Assembly (NCBI GenBank): GCA_964473335.1
Contig: CAYYOO010000062.1
Span: forward strand, 1-7,705
Origin: CAYZTD01 sp964473335
GTDB lineage: Archaea; Thermoplasmatota; E2; DHVEG-1
Reading direction: 5' to 3'
DNA length: 7,705 nt
Below, in pieces: positions 1 through 5,832 of this stretch (its first letter is position 1; the number at the start of each line of letters is the position of its first letter). The notes under the pieces were generated by a model, which searched no databases, was not told where the DNA came from, and worked only from the letters and a program-made list of their open reading frames with translations. The position numbers and the translations under genes were made by a program.

Positions 1-606
1 CAAGGAACAATGCTTGATGTTGATTTTGGAACATATCCTTTTACAACTTCTTCACACACAGTCTCTGCTGCAGCATCTATAGGTTCAGGTGTTGGACCAA
101 GAAATATTGATGAAATAATTGGAATTGTTAAAGCATATACAACCCGAGTCGGTGAAGGGCCTCTTCCAACTGAACTATTCGATGAAAACGGAAAACACTT
201 GCAGGAAAAGGGCCATGAGTTTGGAACAACTACAAGTAGACCTCGTAGATGCGGCTGGCTTGATTTAGTTGTAGTCAATCATTCATGTATGCTGTCTGGT
301 GTTTCAAAAATAGCTCTTACTAAACTTGATGTCCTTGATGGTCTTAAAAAAATAAAAATTTGTACTAAATATGAACTAAACGGAGAAGAGATAGATTATT
401 TCCCAGCAAACATTGAAGATGTTAAAAAATGTAAACCAGTATATGTTGAATTAGATGGTTGGGAAAAAATTGACAATTCTTCAAATAGTCTTTCTGATTT
501 ACCTAAACAAGCTCAAGAATATATAAGATTTATAGAAAAAAACCTAGATATTCCTATAAAAATTGTTTCAATTGGCCCAGGTAGAAATGAAACAATAGAG
601 CTATAG
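1..606 (+). CDS. purA: Adenylosuccinate synthetase, C-terminal part (5' end outside window)
   Basis: PurA joins IMP and aspartate using GTP to form adenylosuccinate, the first committed step from IMP to AMP, in the cytoplasm. The reading frame is open from base 1, so the ATG at position 10 is internal. The visible 201 residues begin inside the conserved QGTMLDVDFGTYPF block. They continue through the TRVGEGPLPTEL loop, the GTTTSRPRRCGWLD substrate loop, the TKLDVLDGL segment and the C-terminal SIGPGR guanine-binding motif. About 200 residues from QGT to the end fits the C-terminal half of a full-length enzyme of about 430 residues. The C-terminus is intact and ends in Leu-stop. The gene converges on pcc1 and overlaps it by six bases. 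Product identity is very secure; nothing can be said about its promoter or start. Confidence 0.96.
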   Translation, partial: QGTMLDVDFGTYPFTTSSHTVSAAASIGSGVGPRNIDEIIGIVKAYTTRVGEGPLPTELFDENGKHLQEKGHEFGTTTSRPRRCGWLDLVVVNHSCMLSGVSKIALTKLDVLDGLKKIKICTKYELNGEEIDYFPANIEDVKKCKPVYVELDGWEKIDNSSNSLSDLPKQAQEYIRFIEKNLDIPIKIVSIGPGRNETIEL

Positions 607-837
607 TGTTTTATTTACATTAACTGCAGTGATAATCCACCGAAGATAGGAATTAACTGCTGCACGTAGAGAACTAGTATCTCTTGCAACTATTTTTAAA
701 ACAAGTTTTTTGTCCTTAACAGATATTTTTACATCTGTTTTTGGAATTTTATGTTTTATCTCTGGTATGATTGCATCATGAACTAACCTAGAATCAAGAT
801 CTGAATCAAAATTTAAAGTAAACGATGCTTTTTTCAT
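601..837 (-). CDS. pcc1: KEOPS complex subunit Pcc1
   Basis: Pcc1 is the small dimerisation subunit of KEOPS (Kae1, Bud32, Cgi121, Pcc1), which makes t6A at position 37 of ANN-decoding tRNAs. The 78-residue product has the usual size and ends with the family's most recognisable block, ARDTSSLRAAVNSYLRWI at residues 51-68. The N-terminal half (SFTLNFDSD, residues 5-13) matches the first beta strand of the fold. It is the last gene of the exosome superoperon, 13 bases after rpoP. I see no Shine-Dalgarno sequence before its ATG, so translation may depend on ribosomes arriving from upstream. Its last six bases are shared with the end of purA. Identification rests on the C-terminal motif and the location, both typical. 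Confidence 0.9.
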   Translation of the reverse strand: MKKASFTLNFDSDLDSRLVHDAIIPEIKHKIPKTDVKISVKDKKLVLKIVARDTSSLRAAVNSYLRWIITAVNVNKTL

Positions 838-850
838 AAAAAAATGAAAT

Positions 851-991
851 TTATTTTGATGTAATACGTTTTGCTACAGTTGGCCTTTCTTTATAAAATA
901 GTTTACTACCGCAATATGGGCACTGCATACCAATGTTTTTGACATCAAACTTTACACTTTTTTTACAAAGACCGCATCTATATCCAGCCAT
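851..991 (-). CDS. rpoP: DNA-directed RNA polymerase subunit Rpo12 (RpoP)
   Basis: This 46-codon gene encodes the smallest zinc-ribbon subunit of archaeal RNA polymerase, the counterpart of eukaryotic Rpb12, which helps hold the Rpo3/Rpo10/Rpo11 assembly platform to the large subunits. The protein starts MAGYRCGLCKK and has two CxxC pairs at C6/C9 and C24/C27 (MQCPYCGSK). The conserved basic segment LFYKERPTVAKRI follows. Length and motif order are those of the family. The ATG lies 2 bases after the rpl37ae stop and has a good ribosome-binding site inside the end of that gene. The position between rpl37ae and pcc1 is typical of the archaeal superoperon. Confidence 0.95.
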   Translation of the reverse strand: MAGYRCGLCKKSVKFDVKNIGMQCPYCGSKLFYKERPTVAKRITSK

Positions 992-993
992 AT

Positions 994-1308
994 TTATTCT
1001 TCACCCTCTACAAGTTCTTCAGGTTCTGTTTCAACAACATCTGGAATGATTTCTCCTCTTAGGATCTTTTCAACGTTTTGTCCTGATTCAGTTGTTGGGT
1101 TGTATGCTCCACCTGCAAATTTAATTCCGCATTTTTTGCACTGCCATATGCTAGTACCAACTCTTTTGACTTTTTTGTGTCCACAGCTTGGGCATGTATG
1201 TTTTGCTCTTTGTGTCAGCTCAACGTTTCTAATTCTTGATCTGGATTTAACTCCATATCTTGATTGAAAACGTCCTGCTGAACCAACTTTTTTTGTTCTT
1301 TTTGCCAT
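994..1308 (-). CDS. rpl37ae: Large ribosomal subunit protein eL43 (L37Ae)
   Basis: This is a zinc-binding protein of the archaeal/eukaryotic large ribosomal subunit. The N-terminus MAKRTKKVGSAGRFQSRYG is diagnostic. The zinc ribbon uses C39/C42 (CPSC) and C57/C60 (CKKC), followed by KFAGGAYNPTTESG, the conserved end of the domain. After about residue 85 the protein has an acidic tail (EIIPDVVETEPEELVEGEE) that brings it to 104 residues, at the long end for this family. The bases of this tail also carry the ribosome-binding site for rpoP. The ATG follows the rrp42 stop codon directly (TAA then ATG), which suggests coupled translation. Confidence 0.97.
   Translation of the reverse strand: MAKRTKKVGSAGRFQSRYGVKSRSRIRNVELTQRAKHTCPSCGHKKVKRVGTSIWQCKKCGIKFAGGAYNPTTESGQNVEKILRGEIIPDVVETEPEELVEGEE
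1001..1008 (-). promoter_or_regulatory. Ribosome-binding site of rpoP inside rpl37ae
   Basis: Minus-strand GAGGGTGA, containing GGTGA, lies 9 bases before the rpoP ATG and within the codons for the acidic tail of eL43. It supports the start of this very short gene. Confidence 0.75.
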
Positions 1309-2091
1309 TTACTTTCCCACACTTTTATATAATTGTTTGCGAATTTTTTTGCCGTTATCTATAGAGTCCTTAATAACTTTTTTTATCTCATCAACAGTAA
1401 AACTGCCATTTAAACCTTTCTGCATAGCACGAATGTCGCCTTTTTCATCGGTTGAAACTGTAAGTCTTGCTTCAGCGATTTGTTCTTCATCAAGCGATGG
1501 ATCCATTACAATAACACCGTTGAATTTAACAGCGGTACAAGATATTGGTGGTTCACTAAGTGGAAGAGGTTTGTCTTTTCCTAATTCGAATCTTTCATTT
1601 GGGATTTTCGCGGTCATAAGAGCAGCAAGTGCTGCAAGTGATGCTGCATCAAACAAATTACCATCATAATCAAGTATGTGCAGGTCAATAAATATGATCC
1701 ATACTTTTTCACCTTTTTCTACGCATAGTTTTTCAACATCAATTATCTTTGATTCACGTATACCTCGATCAACAACTCGGGCTAGTTCAATTGCATTTTC
1801 TCTAGGTGGTCCTGCTTCAAAATCAGGTGAGGCAAGAGGTATTAACTCTGCTGCGGTTGTCATTACACCTTCATTTGGTGAATCAGGATAAGGTTCGCCC
1901 ATATCCATTTTAATACCGGCCATAACCTGAGTTTTACCAATTTTTACTCTTGCTGATCCTTCTGCTTTTGTTACAACATTTGTCTCAATTTCAATATCTC
2001 TAAAATCATTGAATTTACGATCATCAACTCTAATATCTTTTTCAGCAAGTTTAATAATATAATCTTTTTTGATTGTTGGAGTGATAGCCAT
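1309..2091 (-). CDS. rrp42: Exosome complex component Rrp42
   Basis: Rrp42 is the non-catalytic RNase PH-like subunit that alternates with Rrp41 in the hexameric ring of the archaeal exosome, which degrades RNA 3' to 5' with phosphate and can add A-rich tails. The 260-residue product has family-typical length. It contains RVDDRKFNDFRDI (residues 21-33), the EGSARVKIGKTQVMAGIK strand (44-61), GPPRENAIELARVVDRGIRES (95-115) with conserved arginines R105, R109 and R112, and FIDLHILDYDGNLFDAASLA (134-153). It lacks the aspartate pair that serves catalysis in Rrp41. A strong Shine-Dalgarno (GGAGGG) precedes the start, which lies 2 bases after rrp41. Confidence 0.97.
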   Translation of the reverse strand: MAITPTIKKDYIIKLAEKDIRVDDRKFNDFRDIEIETNVVTKAEGSARVKIGKTQVMAGIKMDMGEPYPDSPNEGVMTTAAELIPLASPDFEAGPPRENAIELARVVDRGIRESKIIDVEKLCVEKGEKVWIIFIDLHILDYDGNLFDAASLAALAALMTAKIPNERFELGKDKPLPLSEPPISCTAVKFNGVIVMDPSLDEEQIAEARLTVSTDEKGDIRAMQKGLNGSFTVDEIKKVIKDSIDNGKKIRKQLYKSVGK

Positions 2092-2093
2092 TT

Positions 2094-2819
2094 TTAGTTC
2101 CCTCCTTGTTTTTTGGAATATTTTTCATAAATTGCTTTCTTTTGCATCTCTGATACATCCTTACATCCTTTTATTGCAAGGTTTAGTGCTTCATCAAATT
2201 CTTTTTCAGTTAGATGTCCATCCATCTGAAGAAGAAGTATTTCACCTGTTCTTGGTGCAATTGCAATAGGAAGATCTGCATCACCAAAATTATCTTCTTC
2301 TTTACCAAGATCAAGAACAACTTTACCATCAATTTTTCCTGCAGCACATGCTACGGGAATATCTTTCATAGGAATTCCTGCATCAACTAGTGCGACTGCG
2401 GCAGCAGTAAGTCCAGCACATCTGGTACCTGCTTCTGCTTCAAGTATTTCAATATTTACATCAATTGCTGCTCTAGGATATCTTCCAAGAAGTATGATAT
2501 TTTCAAGTGCTTCAGATATAACCTTTGATATTTCTCTACTCCTTCTGTCAGGTCCTGGTCTTTTACGATCATCAACACTGAATGCTGCCATGTTGTATCT
2601 TGCATTAACAATGGCTTTGAGTGGATCCTGAGTGTGTCTGGGTATAGCTTCTCTTGGGCCGTATACTGCGACAACTACTTTATTTCCGCCCCATTCAAGG
2701 TAGCAAGATCCTTCAGCTCTGTGAAGGACTCCAACATCAATCTTTATTTTTCTTAATTCATCTGGTTTTCTACCATCTAGTCTTTTACCTTTTTCAAATA
2801 ACTTAATATCACTTTTCAT
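2094..2819 (-). CDS. rrp41: Exosome complex component Rrp41 (catalytic)
   Basis: Rrp41 is the catalytic phosphorolytic subunit of the archaeal exosome. The 241-residue protein opens with RLDGRKPDELRKIKID (residues 13-28), the typical RNase PH-fold start. Conserved sites are R92/R93 in DRRSREIS, R133 in EAGTRCAGLTAAA (phosphate binding), and D176 and D182 in EEDNFGDADLPIA. By my alignment these are offset by six from R98/R99, R139, D182 and D188 of the Sulfolobus solfataricus enzyme, so the active site appears complete. The ATG directly follows the rrp4 stop (TAA then ATG), with a modest AAGGAAGTG Shine-Dalgarno-like stretch just upstream. The order rrp4-rrp41-rrp42 allows matched synthesis of the three exosome parts. 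Confidence 0.98.
   Translation of the reverse strand: MKSDIKLFEKGKRLDGRKPDELRKIKIDVGVLHRAEGSCYLEWGGNKVVVAVYGPREAIPRHTQDPLKAIVNARYNMAAFSVDDRKRPGPDRRSREISKVISEALENIILLGRYPRAAIDVNIEILEAEAGTRCAGLTAAAVALVDAGIPMKDIPVACAAGKIDGKVVLDLGKEEDNFGDADLPIAIAPRTGEILLLQMDGHLTEKEFDEALNLAIKGCKDVSEMQKKAIYEKYSKKQGGN
2100..2105 (-). promoter_or_regulatory. Ribosome-binding site of rrp42
   Basis: Minus-strand AAGGAGGG, core GGAGGG, lies in the last codons of rrp41, 8 bases before the rrp42 ATG. It is the strongest purine-rich site inside the exosome part of the operon. Confidence 0.75.
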
Positions 2820-3500
2820 TTAATGCACTTCCTTTGCATCTTTTTTTAAAAGATTCTCAATTTTATTTGTTAAGCCATAATATATTGACTCATCTTCAAT
2901 TATTTTTATTATATCAATTACTTTTTCAATTGCTTTATGATCTCCATCGATCCATATACGTCCATTGTCACCAACAAACATTCTACATTTTGTATATTTT
3001 TTGATTATTGACATCATTGAATTTTTTTTACCGCGGATTCTTCTTACTTTTGAAGGGGATGCTTTTATAATATTACCTCCCTTTATCTTATAAAGATTCC
3101 TATCTTTAAGTGTAATCTGTAGTTTTTTTTCTTCATCGACTTGAGATACTTTTGCCATAACTGTATCTCCAGCATTCAGATATTTTTCGGTTTCTCCAAA
3201 ATCAACACGCCATGGTACTTCATTTACATGTAAAAGTGCGGGATATGCTGCATTTATATCAACAAGCCAGCTTGAAGCCATAGCTTCAATTACTACTCCA
3301 ATTACAAAATCGTTTTCATTTGGTGAATATATCCCTTTTAAAGGTGTAACACTAATATATTTTGAAGTGGTATTTAAAACACCTATGACTTCTGAATATA
3401 TTTTACCGTTTTCTATATATGTCCCGTTACCTGCTTTTTTGTTTTTAATATCGCCTAAAAACTGGCTGGGGATCACAATTTCTCGCTTTTCTTCTGACAT
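2820..3500 (-). CDS. rrp4: Exosome complex RNA-binding component Rrp4
   Basis: Rrp4 forms the RNA-binding cap on the Rrp41/Rrp42 ring and feeds substrate into the central pore. The 226-residue protein shows the expected three parts: an N-terminal domain (about 1-58, with PSQFLGD and GNGTYIENGKIYS), an S1 domain (about 60-132, with VIGVVIEAMASSWLVDINA and GDTVMAKVSQVDEEKKLQIT), and a KH domain (about 145-210, with RMFVGDNGRIWIDGDHKAIE). The loop VGDNGRIWIDG is the hallmark that separates Rrp4 from the other cap protein, Csl4. It starts 23 bases after SBDS, the largest gap inside the operon, with only a weak AGGT ribosome-binding site 10 bases before the ATG. Confidence 0.97.
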   Translation of the reverse strand: MSEEKREIVIPSQFLGDIKNKKAGNGTYIENGKIYSEVIGVLNTTSKYISVTPLKGIYSPNENDFVIGVVIEAMASSWLVDINAAYPALLHVNEVPWRVDFGETEKYLNAGDTVMAKVSQVDEEKKLQITLKDRNLYKIKGGNIIKASPSKVRRIRGKKNSMMSIIKKYTKCRMFVGDNGRIWIDGDHKAIEKVIDIIKIIEDESIYYGLTNKIENLLKKDAKEVH

Positions 3501-3523
3501 AAAACTCTTAACCTGTATAGAAA

Positions 3524-4219
3524 CTACTTTAAAACCTTTGTGGAAACATTGCCTTTTGTTACATCGTTTATTTTTTCATAAAATTGATTTTGTTTACCTG
3601 CAGCAATTCTAATAATTCCAACCCATGCTCCATCAGACTGCCAATCTTCTCTTTCTAGTGTACCATAGTTTCTTATGGTTCCATAGGCTTTTCCAATTTG
3701 CTCAGGTGGAATTTTTACCGATATCCTTATCTGCTCCATAGATATGGGTATAATTGGTCTAAGGGATTCAACAATTGTTTTTACTTGTTCGCTAACTGGT
3801 TTAAAAGGATCTATATGTATACCTGCTTCTTTGATTGCAAGTTCTATTCTCTGTCTGGGATGAGGTGATTTTGTTTTTGGGTCCATTGCGTTTTTAGAAA
3901 TTATCTCAACTATCCTGTTTTCCTTGTTTTTTTGCATTTTTGTTCTTTGGTCGGTTGTTAGTTGGATGCTTCCTTTTTTAATGATTTTTTTAGCAATTTC
4001 TTCAATATTGTTTGTTCCAAATACTTTTTGAATTGACTCTTCAGATGCATGTTCTCCTTTTTTTGCATCTTCAAATACAGAGTCTATAGCTAGATTTTTT
4101 AGAATGTTTACATCTTTTCCTTCTATTAAATCTGCTGCAGCATAAGGATCAACTAATATTTCAAAATGTTCATTATCCTTTTTGAATTTGGCTATAACTG
4201 CTTTATCGAGGCTTACCAA
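3524..4219 (-). CDS. sdo1: Ribosome maturation protein SBDS/Sdo1, TTG start
   Basis: This is the archaeal ortholog of the Shwachman-Bodian-Diamond protein. In eukaryotes it works with EFL1 to release eIF6 from 60S subunits; the archaeal role is inferred to be large-subunit maturation. The 231 residues cover the three domains: FYSH (about 1-88, with KAVIAKFKKDNEHFEILVDP and the DAKKGEHAS segment), a helical domain (about 95-157, with AMDPKTKSPHPRQRIELAI), and a ferredoxin-like domain (about 160-228). The start is TTG, not ATG. The family N-terminus MVSLDKAV begins exactly there, the upstream codon in frame is ATT, and GGAGG lies 9 bases upstream. It begins 2 bases after psmA. The presence of the gene between psmA and rrp4 is standard for archaea. 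Confidence 0.97.
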   Translation of the reverse strand: MVSLDKAVIAKFKKDNEHFEILVDPYAAADLIEGKDVNILKNLAIDSVFEDAKKGEHASEESIQKVFGTNNIEEIAKKIIKKGSIQLTTDQRTKMQKNKENRIVEIISKNAMDPKTKSPHPRQRIELAIKEAGIHIDPFKPVSEQVKTIVESLRPIIPISMEQIRISVKIPPEQIGKAYGTIRNYGTLEREDWQSDGAWVGIIRIAAGKQNQFYEKINDVTKGNVSTKVLK

Positions 4220-4221
4220 AA

Positions 4222-4941
4222 TTACTTTCCTCCGACAGCTTTGGTCACAAGGTTCTTTGTTTCATCCTGTGGAATTATCTTGAAATCAAATTCTTTGTCG
4301 ACAACACCTATCTCTGTTGCATCAGCATTTAGTTTTCCTTCTGTTCCTTTGTACAGTGCTTTTATTGCCATGTTTATTGCATCTTCTCGCTCTAAGTTTT
4401 CTTTGTAGTTGCTCTCAAAAAAGCTCATAGCACCAGATCTGCCTGATCCTTCGCTACTTGCCTTGTATTCCATTAATGCGCCAGATGGATCTGTAGAAAA
4501 TAATCTAGGGCCTGACTCGTCAACACCGGCTATAAGAAGAGCTGTACCAAAAGGTCTCACTCCGCCATATTGGGTGTATGTTTGTTTGAAATCACAAATT
4601 CTTTTTACAAGTGTTTTAACTTGAATTTTTTCATTATAGGTAATGTCATTTATTTGTGCATCAATCCTTGCCCGATCTATAAGAGCTCTAGCATCTGCAA
4701 CAAGACCGGAGGTAGCACAACCTATGTGTTCATCAATTTCAAATATTTTTTCTATAGAACCAGGTTCAATTAATCTTGATGTAATTCTTTTGTCAACTAT
4801 TAGTACTGCTCCTGTGTCATATTTCAAACCAACGGTTGTAGTTCCTCTTTTAACTGCTTCTCTAGCATATTCAACTTGAAATAATCTACCATCTGGTGAA
4901 AAGACGGTGATTGCTCTATCATAAGCCATATTTGGTTGCAT
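4222..4941 (-). CDS. psmA: 20S proteasome subunit alpha
   Basis: Alpha subunits form the outer heptameric rings of the 20S proteasome and gate substrate entry; they are not proteolytic. The 239-residue protein starts MQPNMAYDRAITVFSPDGR, the alpha-type N-terminal gate and YDR motif, then FQVEYAREAVKRG, the alpha-subunit signature. K65 in GSIEKIFEID aligns with K66 of the Thermoplasma alpha subunit, the residue that docks the C-terminal HbYX tail of PAN-type ATPases, so ATPase docking is likely kept. TQYGGVRPFGTALLIAG and GSGRSGAMSFFE are also typical. The first ATG is chosen over M5 because GAGGTGA lies 7 bases upstream and because homologs carry residues before AYDR. It is the first gene of the operon; no beta subunit lies in the window. 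Confidence 0.98.
   Translation of the reverse strand: MQPNMAYDRAITVFSPDGRLFQVEYAREAVKRGTTTVGLKYDTGAVLIVDKRITSRLIEPGSIEKIFEIDEHIGCATSGLVADARALIDRARIDAQINDITYNEKIQVKTLVKRICDFKQTYTQYGGVRPFGTALLIAGVDESGPRLFSTDPSGALMEYKASSEGSGRSGAMSFFESNYKENLEREDAINMAIKALYKGTEGKLNADATEIGVVDKEFDFKIIPQDETKNLVTKAVGGK
4229..4233 (-). promoter_or_regulatory. Ribosome-binding site supporting the TTG start of SBDS
   Basis: Minus-strand GGAGG lies inside the last codons of psmA, 9 bases before the TTG at 4217-4219. No ATG or GTG is placed suitably for this site, so it supports initiation at TTG. Confidence 0.8.
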
Positions 4942-4948
4942 TTTTTTC

Positions 4949-4955
4949 TCACCTC
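4949..4955 (-). promoter_or_regulatory. Ribosome-binding site of psmA
   Basis: Read on the minus strand the bases are GAGGTGA, a seven-base match to the archaeal Shine-Dalgarno GGAGGTGA, with 7 bases between it and the psmA ATG. It decides the first ATG over the ATG at codon 5. It also means the operon mRNA must have a 5' leader at least as long as this site. Confidence 0.85.
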
Positions 4956-5003
4956 ATATATCTAATTATTATTTTATATTATCAATGTTAATTTTTATCT
5001 CAG

Positions 5004-5037
5004 AATACACTAATCGTGTATATAGTTTGTGTGTATT
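5004..5037. repeat. Inverted repeat at the psmA promoter
   Basis: ATACAC (5005-5010) and GTGTAT (5016-5021) form a perfect inverted repeat with 6-base arms and a 5-base spacer. A further GTGTATT at 5031-5037 is a perfect partner for AATACAC at 5004-5010. The inner arm overlaps the preferred TATA-like box, a geometry that suits a repressor binding site. It is short and in AT-rich DNA, so chance is a real alternative. Confidence 0.4.
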
Positions 5038-5063
5038 AACGAGAAGTATAAAATATTAACCTT

Positions 5064-5693
5064 TTATACTCCTTTTTTATCTCTCCAAATTATTTTATGT
5101 ATCTGCAAACCTAAGGTTACATTCAATCCATCCTCTAGTATCCATTTTGCAAGTTTATCAGGTTTACTTTTCCAAACTGGTTGGAAAAAAATTTGGCATT
5201 TAGGTTGATATTTTTCAATTATTTTTTTTGAATATTCATAGTCTTTTTTGTCTTTTATTACAAATTTGATTTGGTCTTTTTTTTTCAATTTTTTAATATT
5301 TTCAAAATTCATTTTTTCATGCATTTTTGAAGAAGGACATTTTATGTCAAGAGAGATTAGTATTCTATCTATTTGGGATATTTTTTCTATATTGATACTG
5401 CCATTTGTCTCAATCAATATTTCATAGTTTAGATCAATCAGTTTATCAATTAAATTGTTTAGATTATCTTGTAAAAGAGGTTCTCCACCGGTTATACAAA
5501 CTTTTTTACAATTGTAATCTTTTATTTTTTTTGTGATTTCATCAATTGAAAATTCTTTTCCATTATAATATGCATACTTAGTGTCACAATATTCACATTT
5601 TAGGTTGCAACCTGTGAATCTTAGGAAAATATTTGGTTTCCCAGTCCATTTTCCTTCTCCTTGTATTGAAAAAAATATTTCGTTTATTTTCAT
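5064..5693 (-). CDS. queE: 7-carboxy-7-deazaguanine synthase QueE (radical SAM)
   Basis: QueE converts 6-carboxy-tetrahydropterin to 7-carboxy-7-deazaguanine, a step on the way to preQ0, the precursor of both archaeosine and queuosine. The 209-residue protein carries EIFFSIQGEGKWTGKPNIFL (residues 5-24), then the radical SAM cluster site C29-x3-C33-x2-C36 in CNLKCEYCDT, the CITGGEPLLQ motif (66-75), ILIETNGS (92-99), SLDIKCPSS (114-122) and the QueE-type C-terminus LGLQIHKIIW (194-203). All catalytic motifs are present. The gene is much more AT-rich than the operon beside it (hand count about 26% GC) and correspondingly rich in Lys, Ile and Asn. No Shine-Dalgarno is present, and a TATA-like box about 27 bases before the ATG suggests a leaderless mRNA. 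It diverges from the archaellin gene. Confidence 0.95.
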   Translation of the reverse strand: MKINEIFFSIQGEGKWTGKPNIFLRFTGCNLKCEYCDTKYAYYNGKEFSIDEITKKIKDYNCKKVCITGGEPLLQDNLNNLIDKLIDLNYEILIETNGSINIEKISQIDRILISLDIKCPSSKMHEKMNFENIKKLKKKDQIKFVIKDKKDYEYSKKIIEKYQPKCQIFFQPVWKSKPDKLAKWILEDGLNVTLGLQIHKIIWRDKKGV

Positions 5694-5715
5694 TATTTTT
5701 TTTATGTTTTTTTTG

Positions 5716-5724
5716 TACTTAAAT
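5716..5724 (-). promoter_or_regulatory. Probable promoter (TATA box) of queE
   Basis: Minus-strand ATTTAAGTA, preceded by purine-rich AAAAG as a possible BRE, is centred about 27 bases from the queE ATG. That distance would put transcription start at or next to the start codon, which agrees with the absence of a ribosome-binding site. Confidence 0.5.
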
Positions 5725-5732
5725 CTTTTACA

Positions 5733-5760
5733 TGCATATTCACCTGCATATTCACCTGCA
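5733..5760. repeat. 12-bp tandem repeat, 2.3 copies
   Basis: The unit TGCATATTCACC occurs at 5733-5744 and 5745-5756, followed by a further TGCA to 5760; the copies are identical. It sits in the gap between queE and the archaellin, upstream of both inferred promoters, so it could be a paired binding site or a replication-slippage product. On the minus strand each unit reads GGTGAATATGCA. Confidence 0.85.
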
Positions 5761-5804
5761 AATAAAGGTAATAAATCATCTGACTATTCATTTGTATTAA
5801 CAAG

Positions 5805-5811
5805 TATATAT
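5805..5811 (+). promoter_or_regulatory. Probable promoter (TATA box) of the archaellin gene
   Basis: TATATAT is centred about 25 bases before the ATG at 5833 and only 13 before the ATG at 5821. Archaeal spacing therefore favours a leaderless start at 5833. No Shine-Dalgarno is seen before either ATG. Confidence 0.5.
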
Positions 5812-5832
5812 TCAAAAGAGATGGGATGCTGG

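Larger units (their letters stand above)
601..4941 (-). other. Archaeal exosome superoperon (psmA to pcc1)
   Basis: Eight genes on one strand are spaced by 2 (psmA-SBDS), 23 (SBDS-rrp4), 0 (rrp4-rrp41), 2 (rrp41-rrp42), 0 (rrp42-rpl37ae), 2 (rpl37ae-rpoP) and 13 bases (rpoP-pcc1). The order is the known archaeal superoperon from which the archaeal exosome was first predicted. In many archaea psmA is preceded by RNase P protein genes and rpl15e; here it is preceded by a promoter region and queE. The frequent stop-next-to-start junctions imply translational coupling, and a single transcript is inferred. Confidence 0.9.
4942..5063 (-). promoter_or_regulatory. Promoter region of the superoperon
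   Basis: This 122-base gap separates the queE stop from psmA. Two TATA-like boxes can be read on the minus strand. TATAAAAT at 4971-4978 would place transcription start near 4948 and leave the ribosome-binding site at 4949-4955 outside the mRNA. CTATATAC at 5018-5025 would place the start near 4995 and give a leader of roughly 50 bases that contains it. The second is therefore preferred, though both could be used. No clear terminator for queE is visible; readthrough from queE cannot be excluded. Confidence 0.55.

Noticed and set aside
1046..1891. Plus-strand open frames opposite rpl37ae and rrp42 (for example 1046-1267, 1337-1669, 1676-1891).
   Set aside because: They are antisense to strongly conserved coding sequence, show no recognisable protein motifs and have no ribosome-binding sites or promoters.
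4222..4941. Possibility that this is the proteolytic beta subunit.
   Set aside because: It has the alpha-type YDR and FQVEYA N-terminus and lacks the propeptide and catalytic threonine start of beta subunits.
5733..5760. CRISPR-like repeat.
   Set aside because: The units are only 12 bp, directly adjacent and without spacers.
5694..5820. A preQ1 or other riboswitch before queE, or one before the transporter at 7246-7293.
   Set aside because: No preQ1-type stem-loop with the A-rich tail can be seen, and both genes appear to have almost no 5' leader; the 12-bp repeat is not a riboswitch fold.
5581..5832. The archaellin frame stays open upstream to an ATG at 5581, which would add over 80 residues.
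   Set aside because: The extension runs antisense through the QueE cluster-binding region, crosses the 12-bp repeat and its translation has no archaellin-like sequence; a class III signal peptide must lie near the N-terminus.
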